Shown piece after piece: positions 47,601 through 57,164 of a stretch of DNA of 64,000 nucleotides. This DNA comes from Arion vulgaris (lineage: Eukaryota; Mollusca; Gastropoda; Stylommatophora; Arionidae), in assembly GCA_020796225.1 (NCBI GenBank), contig CM036775.1:6260393-6324392 (forward strand), written 5' to 3'. Each line of letters opens with the position of its first letter. Within the stretch, counting starts at the first letter, position 1. Position numbers and translations under genes: made by a program. Under the pieces are notes generated by a model, which saw nothing but the letters and a program-made list of their open reading frames with translations, searched no databases and was not told the DNA's origin.

Positions 47601-48560
47601 TAACCATACACACCAACACTAACCAACTACCAGCCAACACAACAACAACCAACCACAACCAGCCAACCACCACAACCAACCACCAACCAACCAACCAACC
47701 AACCAACCAACCAACCAACCCACCAACCAACCAACACACCAACCAACCAACCAACCAACCAAACCACCAACCAACCCACCAACCAACCAACCAACCAACC
47801 AACCAACCAACCAACCAACCAACCAACCACACCAACCAACCAACCAACCAACCAACCCCAACCAGCCCAACCAGCACAACCAACCAACCAACCAACCAAC
47901 CAACCAACCAGCCAACCAACCAACCAACCAACCAACCAACCACCCAACCAACCAGCCAGCCAACCAACCAACCAACCAGCCAACACAACCAACCACCAAC
48001 CACCAACCAACCAGACCAACCAACCACACCAACCAGCCACAACCAACCAAGCCAACCACCAACCAACCAGCCAACCAACAACCAACCAACCAACCAACCA
48101 ACCAACCAACCAACCAACCAACCAACCACAACCAACCAACCAACCAACCAACCAACCAACCAGCAACCAACCAACAACCAACCAACCACAACACCAACCA
48201 ACCAGCAAGCAGCACCAGCAAAGCAACCAACCACAACCAACAAGCCAAGCAGCCAGCACCAGCAACCAGACCAACCACACTATCCAACCAACAGCCACAC
48301 CAACCAACCAACCAACCAGCAACCACCAACCAGCCACCAACCAACCACCAACCAGACCAGCCAAGCCAACCAACCAACCACCAACCAGCAACCAACCAAC
48401 CACCAGCCAGCCAACCAACCAACCAACCAACCACAACCACACCACACCAGCAACCAACCAACCAGCCAACCCCACCAACCACAACCAGCAACCAGCAACC
48501 AACCAGCAACCACCACCAACCCAACCAGACCAACCCCAAATAACCAACCAACTACAACCA
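47600..48560. repeat. (CCAA)n tetranucleotide array
   Basis: It is about 0.95 kb of CCAA with CAGC and CACC variants, grading from the (CTAA)n array at its left. Minus-strand frames are runs of Trp, Leu, Val and Gly only. It ends about 30 bp from the serpin exon donor at 48589. Confidence 0.93.
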
Positions 48561-48589
48561 CTAACCAAATAGCAACTAACTAGCCTTAC

Positions 48590-48771
48590 TATTAGGTGAC
48601 ATCCCTGAAAAGTCGGCATGATGGCTAAATGCTGGATTCATATCCATCTTTATTAAGATAGGTCTCAATAGCACGGTTGTTTCTATGTTGAACTTGGGGA
48701 GAGACATGACACGTTGAGTTGCAACATTTTGGGAGGCAGCATCGCTGTCAACGCAAATTTGAGATTTTTTT
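48590..48771 (-). CDS. Serpin gene, fourth exon seen (s5A/helix I-F loop region)
   Basis: The exon starts after the acceptor TTACCAG (exon from 48771) and encodes KKSQICVDSDAASQNVATQR, VMSLPKFNIETTVLL, KMDMNPAFSHHADFSGMSPN. The blocks LPKFxxE, LxxLGMxxAF and ADFSGMS are strong serpin landmarks and the spacing is normal for the family. It ends with one base (A) before GTAAGG at 48589; joined to AG of the last exon this gives Lys. The exon start is one base short: the previous exon leaves one base and two are needed here, but a run of seven A follows the acceptor where eight would restore phase. This is either a homopolymer error in the assembly or a real frameshift. Confidence 0.88.
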
Positions 48772-48819
48772 CTGGTAATTGTTTATAATGTGTGGTATTT
48801 GAGAAAAACGAGTCGCGGT

Positions 48820-48975
48820 TTAGTGGTAGTAGTAGTAGTAGAAGTATAGTAACAGTAGTAGTAGTAGTAGTAGTAGTAATAGTAGTAGTAGTAGTAGTAT
48901 AGTAACAGTAGTAATAGTAGTAGTAGTAGTAGTATAGTAACAGTAGTAATAGTAGTAGTAGTAGTAGTAGTAATA
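48820..48975. repeat. (TAG)n trinucleotide microsatellite
   Basis: TAG/TAGTAG runs broken by TATAGTAACAGTAGTAATAG units repeated about three times. It lies in the serpin intron close upstream of the acceptor at 48772. Confidence 0.9.
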
Positions 48976-48989
48976 TCAGCAGTAGATAT

Positions 48990-49335
48990 AATCAACAACA
49001 AACCACTAAAAGACAAGAGACTGGAATACTGAGAAACATAATGACTGCATAAAACAAACCACTAAAAGACAAGAGACTGGGATACTGAGAAACATAATGA
49101 CTGCATAAAACAAACCACTAAAAGACAAGAGACTGGAATACTGAGAAATATAATGACTGCATAAAACAAACCATTAAAAGACAAGAGACTGGAATACTGA
49201 GAAATATAATGACTGCATAAAACAAACCACTAAAAGACAAGAGACTGGAATACTGAGAAACATAATGACTGCATAAAACAAACCACTAAAAGACAACAGA
49301 CTGGAATACTGAGAAACATAATGACTTCATAAAAT
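48990..49335. repeat. 56-bp repeat, about 6 units
   Basis: The period is 56 bp (AACAAACCACTAAAAGACAA, GAGACTGGAATACTGAGAAA, CATAATGACTGCATAA). Units are nearly identical. It is in a serpin intron. Confidence 0.92.
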
Positions 49336-49740
49336 TGACTGCAATTAATGTGAGGAAGCAAGTGCGAGGATCAACATCTTGTCCTTCACCCTTTACCTTT
49401 CCCCCCTAGGAAGGCACAGGTCAGCAACCAAGTTCTTCCAAGACTTCTTATTCAAGAACCATCTTTACTAGAACTCTGCGCTCTCAAACTCCTGCCTGCA
49501 AGTCTTCCTGGTTTTCCTCCCTCTATTACCCTAGGGATTCCGATAGAGGGCATGTCTCGTAATGATGTCTGGAGGTCTCCTCAAAATGGGTCCTATCCAT
49601 CGACACCTTCTACTCCATATCTCTTGCTCCACCTGCCATTGTACCGCTCTACCCTACAGTTCCCTGTTTATGATCCTTTCATACTATCACAGATGAAGTA
49701 TCCTGCGCAGGCATCTATTGATGAATATCTGCAACTTGTT
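49336..49740 (-). mobile_element. LINE C-terminal fragment
   Basis: Translated on the minus strand it has the general pattern of a LINE post-RT region (R.TRKTCRQEFES... and W..R..L). It resembles 43331-43700. Stops and a frameshift are present. Moderate confidence only. Confidence 0.5.
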
Positions 49741-50150
49741 CGTTTTACCTTAGTTGTTTCTCTAGTTGTTCCCTAGTTGTTCCCCTACTTGTTCCTGTTA
49801 GTTTCTCCTTTAGTTGTTCTCTATTTGTTCCCTAGTTGTTCCCGTTAGTTGCTCCTCTTAGTTGTTCCCTTTTTTTTCTTTTTCCGATCCAGAAGCAATT
49901 GAGCTTTCCGCTCTTCGGCTCGGTGCCATGGACATCATAACCCTTCGGTTCGGGGCCACGAACACCGTAAATCTGGAGAACCTGTGCCTTTTCTGCCAGC
50001 CCGCGGGATTGAACCTTCACCCACAGGAAGCTTGTCACCCGTTGTCCAACGCGCTACGAACACGCTGGGCAGAAGAGCAAGTTGTTCCCTTCAATTGTTC
50101 CCTTATTTGTTCCCTTATTTGTTCCCCTCAGTTGTTCCCCATGTTATTAC
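49740..50150. repeat. TTGTTCCC-type short repeat, split by SINE-B
   Basis: AGTTGTTCCC-like units occur on both sides (49745-49870 and 50080-50140) of a SINE-B copy. The unit is about 11-14 bp and irregular. Confidence 0.75.
49868..50078 (-). mobile_element. SINE-B copy 2 (tRNA-derived)
   Basis: It is the reverse complement of the 44095 copy: T-rich end, CTCTTCGGCTCGGTGCCATG, CCCGCGGGATTGAACC and CGCTACGAACACGC. GTTGTTCCCTT flanks both sides and could be a target-site duplication, although it matches the surrounding repeat. Confidence 0.85.
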
Positions 50151-50154
50151 ATGA

Positions 50155-50505
50155 TGATGAACCACGGTGAGATATATGGCGTAGAAGGTTAGGTTCACAC
50201 CTATAGTTCCAAAGGTACTCGGCTCGCTCCATCGTGGAGCCATCTAAATATTTTTCCAGAGATTCCTAACATCAGTTTAGATGAGATCGAGATCCTAGTC
50301 CTATCGGAGACGGACGATAAAAACCTAGTCCCCGTGTTCAAGTTGAGCATGTAAAAGAACCACTGGCAGTTAAAAATCGAGAATCACAGGCTGGAAAGCT
50401 GCTGCCAAGGCAAAATTCAGTAAAAAGTTTAGGAAATAAAAAATCCCTTCAAAATTTTTTACCATCTTAAAAATTACATTAGGTATTCTCGCCGGTGCTA
50501 CGGAG
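50155..50505. other. Serpin-intron DNA, nothing recognised
   Basis: It has moderate GC and no exon fitting the serpin. Some of it may be an old LINE piece (minus strand RFLSSVSDRTRISISSK), but I cannot place it. Confidence 0.35.
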
Positions 50506-50735
50506 TTCGTGCACTGTATCTAAGATCTTCCTGTGTAAGAAAAAGATCGGAGCACACAAAGTTACTCAACAAAGTGCAATGATGATAGCCCTTTCAACCA
50601 ATCAATCAATCACTCAATCAATCAATCAATCACTCAATCAATCAACCAATTAATCATTTATTCAATCAATCAGTCACTCAATCAATCAATTAATTAATTA
50701 ATCAGTCAATCAATCAATCAATCAAGAATATAAAA
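50506..50735 (+). mobile_element. RNase H LINE 3' end with (CAAT)n tail
   Basis: AAAAAGATCGGAGCACACAA, then AGTGCAATGATGATAGCCC matches the LINE 3' end that makes up the 41-bp array. It continues into about 150 bp of CAAT/CACT microsatellite. Confidence 0.75.
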
Positions 50736-50759
50736 AGATCAATAATAATGAAATCTGAC

Positions 50760-50907
50760 CTAGATTTGAAATCCCGTTAACTTCTCGCGGGAGCACGATG
50801 TACAAGCTAAATCTTGGATTTGAGAAAGGTAAACTAATTGTATCCACGCCACGCTTGTAATCTTGTCTTAATCCAACACTGATTGACTCTGCTTTCATCA
50901 TCTTGAC
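50760..50907 (-). CDS. Serpin gene, third exon seen (breach/strand 3 region)
   Basis: The exon follows AAAAATCAG (exon from 50907), starts in phase 0 as the exon at 52068-52198 ends, and encodes VKMMKAESISVGLR, YKRGVDTISLPFSNPRFSLY, IVLPREVNGISNL. The family pattern is V.MM......Y......LELPY....SM.I.LP......L. The usual LELPY reads ISLPF and the SM.I.LP reads SLYIVLP. It ends with a single G before GTCAGA (50759-50754). The length of 148 nt and phases agree with neighbours. It sits close to the (CAAT)n array and to the LINE tail at 50975. Confidence 0.92.
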
Positions 50908-50974
50908 CTGATTTTTGTTAAAGAAAATAATTAAGTAACAGTTAGTTCAGAGGTTAGCTAATCTTCGTTCTTTT

Positions 50975-51165
50975 GTAGTCACACTGTTGCCGGGTTGTTT
51001 CCAGTGTCGTCACACTGTTACCGGGTTGTTGCCCAGTGTCGTCACACTGTTACCGGGTTGTGCCCAGTGTCGTCACACTGTTACCGGGTTGTTGCCCAGT
51101 GTCGTCACACTGTTACCGGGTTGTTGCCCTATGTCGTGGTTTTCTGTTTTTTTCTTGCGCTGTTC
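50975..51165 (-). mobile_element. LINE 3' tail with five 32-bp units
   Basis: On the minus strand a LINE end (GCGCAAGAAAAAAACAGAAA) continues into five units of CACTGTTACCGGG/TTGTTGCCCAG type, then ACTACAAAAGAACGAAG. The structure equals 14515-12055 and 17340-17430 but with five units. The insertion is 5'-truncated to about 190 bp and lies in the intron between serpin exons 52068 and 50907. Confidence 0.88.
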
Positions 51166-51330
51166 TAGTCTTCTTTGAACGCTTCATATTGACCACTTGT
51201 TAACCACTCTTTGTGATTTTATGTGATCTGAGCCTAAGAGCGATTGTACGTTGTGCCAGTTATCGCCTACAAGTAGGCCAGTACATCCGATTTCTGCAAC
51301 GCTTTTTATTAAAGAGGGTAGCTTGCCTTG
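51165..51330 (-). mobile_element. SINE-A copy 2, partial
   Basis: It carries TGATCTGAGCCTAAGAGCGA and CTACAAGTAGGCCAGTACAT, then diverges after about 165 bp, joining a short repeat. It directly abuts the LINE tail. Confidence 0.8.
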
Positions 51331-51334
51331 TCCT

Positions 51335-51600
51335 TAGCTGTTTAGTTTTATCCATCAACAACATTATCCTTAGTTCTATCCATCAGCAACATTCCTTCAG
51401 TTGTTTAGTTTTATCCAGCAGCAACATTATCCTTAGTTCTATCCATCAGCAACATTATCCTTAGTTGTTTAGTTTTATCCAGCAGCAACATTATCCTTAG
51501 TTGTTTAGTTCTATCCATCAGCAACATTGTCCTTAGTTCCATTCATCAGCAACATTATCCTTAGTTCTATTCATCATCAACATTGCCCTTAGTTATTTGA
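51335..51600. repeat. Irregular 24/33-bp repeat
   Basis: CATCAGCAACATTATCCTTA and GTTGTTTAGTTTTATC/GTTCTATC units alternate, with spacings of about 24, 33 and 42 bp. It lies in a serpin intron. Confidence 0.85.
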
Positions 51601-51799
51601 AACTTTCTCGGAAGAGGCGGTACATCTGGCCTATGAGAGAGAAAAATTACGAAGGACTGTTGGGGTGGCAACGTTCTGCTCAGGACAAGCTATTAGATGA
51701 TGATGACACGTCACTCACTAGCATCTACCTGAGATGTGGCCTCATTAATGAAAGTCTTCTTACCTGTACTACACCTATCTCACTAATATCTACCTAAGA
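51601..51799. other. Serpin-intron spacer, probable old LINE tail
   Basis: It has CTGCTCAGGACAAGCTATTAGATGATGATGAC-like sequence, similar in style to the LINE end at 795-1000 (ACAAGCTACTTGATGATGAT). No gene is seen. Confidence 0.4.
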
Positions 51800-51998
51800 C
51801 CCAACTGACCAAATTGTTCGTAGCACGTTGGACGACGGGTGACAAGCCCCCTATGAGTGCGGTTCAATTCCGTGAGCTGGCAGAAAAGCCAGATAGTTCT
51901 CCAGATTTACGATATTCGTGGTACCGAATCGAAGGGTTACGATGTCCATGACACCGAGCCGAAGAGTTGAGAGCTCACGTGCTTCAGGATCGAAAAAA
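51800..51998 (+). mobile_element. SINE-B copy 3 (tRNA-derived)
   Basis: It carries TTCGTAGCACGTTGGACGAC, GCGGTTCAATTCC, GGCAGAAAAGCC, CGAAGGGTTACGATGTCCAT and an A-run end. ATATCTACCT occurs before (51788-51797) and after (51999-52008), a likely target-site duplication of about 10 bp. Confidence 0.87.
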
Positions 51999-52067
51999 AA
52001 TATCTACCTGAGAAGTGACCTCATTAATGAATGACTTGTTTACCTGTACTAAACGTAACTCACTAAC

Positions 52068-52198
52068 CTTAGATGTGCCTCCCTTGAGGCGAGTAAAATT
52101 GTTTTCTTGTGTATAAACCGGATTGAACTTGGTCGCCCAGGTTCCATTGAAATATACTGCATTTACAAATAACAATGCAATGTTGCTTTTAATTATTC
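52068..52198 (-). CDS. Serpin gene, second exon seen (strand 3A region)
   Basis: The acceptor ATCTGCAG is followed from 52198 by GA that completes a Gly codon with the single G left by the exon at 57724. It encodes IIKSNIALLFVNAVYFNGTW, ATKFNP and FTRLKGGTSK, matching the serpin landmark LVLVNAIYFKGxWxxxF (Asn and Trp of the shutter region are kept). It ends in phase 0 at AAG before GTTAGT (52067-52062). A longer open frame to 51984 is intron read-through. Confidence 0.94.
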
Positions 52199-52309
52199 CT
52201 GCAGATAGTAAGGGAAATAACCAAATAATGTTTACAGTTCTAGATAATGTTTTAAAGAGTTAAGAAAAGGGAATGAATAATGCATAATATACTAATTGAA
52301 TTATCATTA
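52199..52309. other. Serpin-intron DNA
   Basis: AT-rich intron sequence with the acceptor at its left end. Confidence 0.4.
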
Positions 52310-52595
52310 CTAAACTATAGTACTTCGCCTCCGGACGGGTCAAAACAGAATGAGACACCAACTGTACACTAAATTCAAGAAAGGCACCAACGACCTGTGC
52401 CTTGGCGAGTATGACAACATAGCACATCCTACAGAATTGTCCCTGATGCAGACCTGAGAAGAAAGAGTGGCTCCACTTACATCAGCGTCCAAGACAAACT
52501 GTATGGCGTGGCTGATAATCTGAGGCAGACGGCTGCCTTTATTAGAGAATCCGAAATCTCAATCTAGTGAGAACACATAAGAAGAAGAATTCTTA
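52310..52595 (+). mobile_element. LINE ORF2 C-terminus with (AAG)n tail
   Basis: The plus strand reads LRTGQNRMRHQLYTKF and, with a lesion, DADLRRKSGSTYISVQDKLY, GVADNLRQTAAFIRESEI, then an AAGAAGAAG tail. This is the end of the RNase H-containing LINE type seen at 5775-7370. Confidence 0.8.
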
Positions 52596-52689
52596 TTGTT
52601 CATGTTTGTTGCCCTACACGATCTGATATAACCGAAACAATGTTCGTCCTTAGGTTGAAAGGAGCGAAGACCAAGCCATTAACAGAAAC

Positions 52690-53590
52690 AGAGCGAAGAC
52701 ATTAACAGAAAAAACTAACAAAAATATGATCAAACAATTTGGACACAAGTTACAAAGGAAATTTTAAAATTAACAGAAAAAACTAACAAAAATATGATCA
52801 AACAATTTGGACACAAGTTATAAAAGAAATTTTAAAATTAACAGAAAAAACTAACAAAAATATGATCAAACAATTTGGACACAAGTTACAAACGAAATTT
52901 TAAAATTAACAGAAAAAACTAACAAAAATATGAACAAACAATTTGGACACAAGTTACAAAGGAAATTTTAAAATTAACAGAAAAAACTAACAAAAATATG
53001 ATCAAACAATTTGGACACAAGTTACAAACGAAATTTTAAAATTAACAGAACAAACTAACAAAAATATGAACAAACAATTTGGACACAAGTTACAAACGAA
53101 ATTTTAAAATTAACAGAAAAAAACTAACAAAAATATGAACAAACAATTTGGACACAAGTTACAAAGGAAATTTTAAAATTAACAGAAAAAAACTAACAAA
53201 AATATGAACAAACAATTTGGACACAAGTTACAAACGAAATTTTAAAATTAACAGAAAAAAACTAACAAAAATATGAACAAACAATTTGGACACAAGTTAC
53301 AAACGAAATTTTAAAATTAACAGAAAAAACTAACAAAAATATGAACAAACAATTTGGACACAAGTTACAAAGGAAATTTTAAAATTAACAGAAAAAACTA
53401 ACAAAAACATGAACAAACAATTTGGACACAAGTTACAAAGGAAATTTTAAAATTAACAGAAAAAACTAACAAAAATATGAACAAACAATTTGGACACAAG
53501 TTACAAACGAAATTTTAAAATTAACAGAAAAAAACTAACAAAAATATGAACAAACAATTTGGCCACAAGTTACAAAGGAAATTTAAAAAA
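52690..53590. repeat. 68-bp satellite, about 13 units
   Basis: The period is 68-69 bp (AACAGAAAAAACTAACAAAA, ATATGAACAAACAATTTGGA, CACAAGTTACAAAGGAAATT, TTAAAATT). Differences are ATGATC/ATGAAC, AAGG/AACG and the A-run length. It is in the serpin intron. Confidence 0.93.
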
Positions 53591-53814
53591 ACTGCCGCTA
53601 CTGTCTGTAGTAGCACTTTTTAGGACGGTGTATGACAGGTGGGACGAGAGAATGAGGAATGTAATGGTCGCATGACTAGTGCAGTCGCCGTGAAGCTGTT
53701 CATGTTATTATTTTTCATATATGCCCACAACAACAACAAAAAAATCCTTGGCATTACAGTGAATTGAACAAAGATATCCTGCATGGGAAAGTAAAGAAAA
53801 AATAAGTCAAGGAA

Positions 53815-54075
53815 GCCGTTCATACCTCGTGTTATATAGGGCAATACAGTGTTAGACCTGTATTTTTCATTGACCGTCGGCATACAATGGGTGGTATGGT
53901 CAGCATCACGCCGACCACCTTTACTTTTCCAGCGCATGTCTGGTACCCAATTGAGGCTAGGTTGACCTGAGAGCCGTCGCGGTTGGGAAAAATTCCACAC
54001 CCACTACGGCAGTTGAACCCGAACTACCAGTCTTGAGAAGCGAGTTCACTAACAACTACTCTACCGAGCCTCTTC
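53815..54075 (-). mobile_element. SINE-C copy 1 (tRNA-derived)
   Basis: On the minus strand: GAGGCTCGGTAGAGTAGTTG, TTAGTGAACTCGCTTC, then B-box-like GGGTTCAACTGCC, CTCAGGTCAACCTAGCCTCA, and a body with GTCTAACACTGTATT. The second copy is at 58030-58290 (+). Confidence 0.82.
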
Positions 54076-54189
54076 TCCCACATAAGAACCACGCTGTAAT
54101 CCATTCGACCAGACGCAAAAGACATTGCTTTTGTAGATAAACAAAGTTTAGTTTTATGAATTGTAAATAAAATTATAAATTATCTTGAA

Positions 54190-54990
54190 AATATTCCCCA
54201 TTCCCTCCCCACTCCATCCTGCATAGGGGAGTGGATTTCTCTAATATAAGAAGTGCAGAGAATGCCAAACCAGCATATAATTTACATATCTCCTATAATT
54301 ATAGCACGAATCTCCACTTGTTGTCTAAACTGTATCTAAACAGAACAACATTACACAAAAGTGCAGAATCTTTTGAAGAGAGAGACTTAGGGATGAGCTG
54401 TAAGACAAGAGAGACAAGCACACACTCAGAAGTTGTTACAATGAAACACTTGTCAATTGACCGTCTGTAAAGACAAGAGAGACGAGCACAAACTCAGAAG
54501 TTGTTACAATGAAACACTTGTCAATTAACCGTCTGTAAAGACAAGAGAGACGAGCACAAACTCAGAAGTTGTTACAATGAAACACTTGTCAATTAACCGT
54601 CTGTAAAGACAAGAGAGACGAGCACAAACTCAGAAGTTGTTACAATGAAACACTTGTCAATTAACCGTCTGTAAAGACAAGAGAGACGAGCACAAACTCA
54701 GAAGTTGTTACAATGAAACACTTGTCAATTGACCGTCTGTAAAAACGAAAAGGGCCATATATATAAGCAGAGATAATGCTGTTCTAAGTTGATAATTATT
54801 TTCTATTTGGAAAAGTTATATCGCAAAAACCAAATCTACAAAACCAATTGTGTTAGACATTTTTAAGAGGTATACACTATAATTATTGGTGATATGTACA
54901 TCATATGATAATTTGGCATTCTTCGCACTTCCTAAGTTTGGAAATCCACTCCCGATGCGGAGAGGGGAGGGGTTGTTTGCTTTAATTCTT
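54190..54990. mobile_element. Foldback-like element: inverted arms around a 68-bp array
   Basis: The left arm (about 54190-54305) contains GGGAGTGGATTTCTC, AGAAGTGCAGAGAATGCCAA and CCTATAATTATAG. The reverse complement of 54870-54990 contains GGGAGTGGATTTCC, AGGAAGTGCGAAGAATGCCA and CCAATAATTATAG, at matching spacing. The arms of about 115 bp differ by several substitutions. Between them are the 68-bp array (54375-54745) and AT-rich DNA. No transposase is present. It resembles a MITE or foldback transposon. Confidence 0.7.
54375..54745. repeat. 68-bp repeat, about 5 units
   Basis: The period is 68 bp (AAAGACAAGAGAGACGAGCA, CAAACTCAGAAGTTGTTACA, ATGAAACACTTGTCAATTAA, CCGTCTGT). It sits within the inverted-repeat element and is unrelated to the 68-bp unit at 52690. 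Confidence 0.93.
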
Positions 54991-55004
54991 TATGTAATAT
55001 ATTT

Positions 55005-55270
55005 TTAAAGCCGCCATTGTTGTCGTGGCACACAGGGAGATCTAAGAATAGCTGTACTGCGACCTACAAGGCATGTCGTGAGAGGCGACTGAGGTAGGAG
55101 CCTAGGGAAGCTACGCTAGTAAATAAAAAGCACAGCAGCAATCGGATGTGCTGGCCTACTTATAGGCGCATAGCTGGCACAACGTAAAATTGCTCTTAGG
55201 CTCAAATCACATACAAATCATAACGAGTCGTTAACAAGTGGTTGATATGGAGCGTTCAAAGAAGAAGATA
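55005..55270 (+). mobile_element. SINE-A copy 3
   Basis: This is the opposite orientation to copy 1: ACCTACAAGGCATGTCGTGA, GAGGCGACTGAGG, CGGATGTGCTGGCCTACTTA, TTGCTCTTAGGCTCAAATCA, ending AGAAGAAGA. It is the longest copy and defines the 5' part. Confidence 0.85.
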
Positions 55271-55575
55271 ATTTTTAGAATAATCTAAATTTATTAAAAT
55301 TAAACTAAACTTTGTTTATCATTAAAAGCAATATCTTTTGCAACATTTGGCCACATTTTACGACAATATGCTTGTTAGTTAGTTTTTTGTGTTAATTTTA
55401 AATAATGATAATCGTTGTTCTTGCTGGGTCTTCCCCCTGAGACATATATTTGACTTCACTGCATTGTGTTTCTCCATACGTCTTTGTCTCTTTCTGCAGA
55501 AATGGTAAGTCACCTTCCAAGAATGTTACACAAAGCATAAACAATCCTTGGGATCTCAGGAAAAATATGCAATAC
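55271..55575. other. Serpin-intron DNA, nothing recognised
   Basis: AT-rich without exon or repeat match. Confidence 0.4.
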
Positions 55576-56155
55576 TAGGTAACTAACCCGGCTCTGCACG
55601 GGTGAAAGTTGTTATTAATCCTTGATGAGGAATTGGTTAAGCCTTTCCAAAAGATGTCATCTAATAGCATGAATTGTATTTTCTGATATTTTTTAAGAAG
55701 TGATTTCAATCGGGTATGTTGTCGTTAAAAATTTTTACCGGTTCGAGTGGTTCTTGTAATTCTTTACGTCTAATCAACGCAAACGTAGGCGTCATGGCTA
55801 ACGCCTGAATTCACAGCGGGCAATCGTAAAGAAGGAGTAAATGTCTAAGACGTGAGGGACATAATCAATTTGACAGAGGCCAATTGGTTATTTTAGTGAT
55901 TATATCCCTTTGACCATTTGGCAAATGTGACTTTCTTCAGGTAGAGAACGCGGTAATACTGGATTATTAATCGCAAATTGGGTTTTATTTATTTTTAAAA
56001 CTAATTTTTATTCGATTTCAAAACTTTTTTTTTTGCTGATCTAAACTTTTGATGATAACATTTTGCAGAAAAATTGGTGAATATTGGATGTAAACTGAGG
56101 CGATGTATACTCGGACACACATCGGACACTAAGATTTATATATAGAGATGATCCG
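55576..56155. mobile_element. Possible unclassified transposable element
   Basis: It begins AACCCGGCTCTGCACGGGTG and ends CACACATCGGACACTAAG, TTTATATATAGAGAT, a style of ends common in dispersed invertebrate repeats. There is no coding capacity and only one copy in the window, so class and limits are guesses. Confidence 0.35.
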
Positions 56156-56384
56156 AGTAACGTGAACCAAGTACGAACCCCCAACTCTCATGATGCATGA
56201 CAAAACGTCTTAACCACTTCGCCACACATAAACTCTTATTCTAACAATGACCAAGAGTAATACGAGGACAAACTAGCTACGTCGGTCACTTACGCACACA
56301 GATCTCGCACTTCTGGCACCACTAATGGATGAAGTAAGTGGCCATCATCACTCGTGATGACCAAACAATAGGCAACACATTCCA

Positions 56385-56650
56385 CTTCTTCGAATACTTC
56401 ATATCGATCACTTGTTTACCACTCTGTGTGATTTGTATGTGATTTGAATCTAAGAGCGATTGTACTCTGTGCCAGTTATGCGCCTACAAGTAGGTCAGCA
56501 CATTCAATTTTGTATACGCTATTTTATTTACTTGGGTAGCATCCCTAGATCCTACATAAGTAGCCTCTGACGACATCCGTTATACGTCGCAGTGGTACTA
56601 TTCTTTGCTTCCCTTCCGGACAGCGGCCTCATACAGGTGGATAAGCAACA
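56385..56650 (-). mobile_element. SINE-A copy 4
   Basis: CTTCTTCG, ATATCGATCACTTGTT, TCTAAGAGCGATTGTAC, CGCCTACAAGTAGGTCAGCA and the distal GTCGCAGTGGTACTATTC match the family across its length with many substitutions. It is an old copy. Confidence 0.82.
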
Positions 56651-56731
56651 TAAAAACTGAGCAAGGTAAAGGTATTTTTTGTTTTAACTGATCATTTTTT
56701 TAGAATAAGTAAGTGCTGTCAATTACTTCTC

Positions 56732-57155
56732 CTTCTTCAGCGATATCTGGTCATGCGCTAAGTTTACTGTGGACCATAAAACTGGGTAGTCAGATTCAGG
56801 TCTGTCAGGTTTCCTTCTTCAGCGATATCTGGTCATGCGCTAAGTTTACTGTGGACCATAAAACTGGGTAGTCAGATTCAGGTCTGTCAGGTTTCCTTCT
56901 TCAGCGATATCTGGTCATGCGCTAAGTTTACTGTGGACCATAAAACTGGGTAGTCAGATTCAGGTCTGTCAGGTCTCCTTCTTCAGCGATATCTGGTCAT
57001 GCGTTAAGTTTACTGTGGACAATAAAACTGGGTAGTCAGATTCAGGTCTGTCAGGTTTCCTTCTTCAGCGATATCTGGTCATGCGCTAAGTTTACTGTGG
57101 ACCATAAAACTGGGTAGTCAGATTCAGGTCTGTCAGGTTTCCTTCTTCAGCGATT
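56732..57155. repeat. 82-bp repeat, about 5 units
   Basis: The period is exactly 82 bp (CCTTCTTCAGCGATATCTGG, TCATGCGCTAAGTTTACTGT, GGACCATAAAACTGGGTAGT, CAGATTCAGGTCTGTCAGGT). Units are nearly identical, implying recent amplification. Confidence 0.94.
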
Positions 57156-57164
57156 TCTGGTGAC

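Noticed and set aside
45076..48560. Telomere-like (TTAG)n/(TTGG)n array
   Set aside because: The repeat is a tetranucleotide, not TTAGGG or TTAGG, is internal, and has genes on both sides.
47593..48619. Trp/Leu/Val/Gly frames resembling membrane proteins
   Set aside because: Translation of (CCAA)n on the minus strand; composition follows the tetranucleotide only.
51984..52067. Continuation of the serpin frame past TSK to residues VSELRLVQ
   Set aside because: GTTAGT follows AAG directly, the family match stops there, and the next exon (50907) resumes the match in the correct phase.
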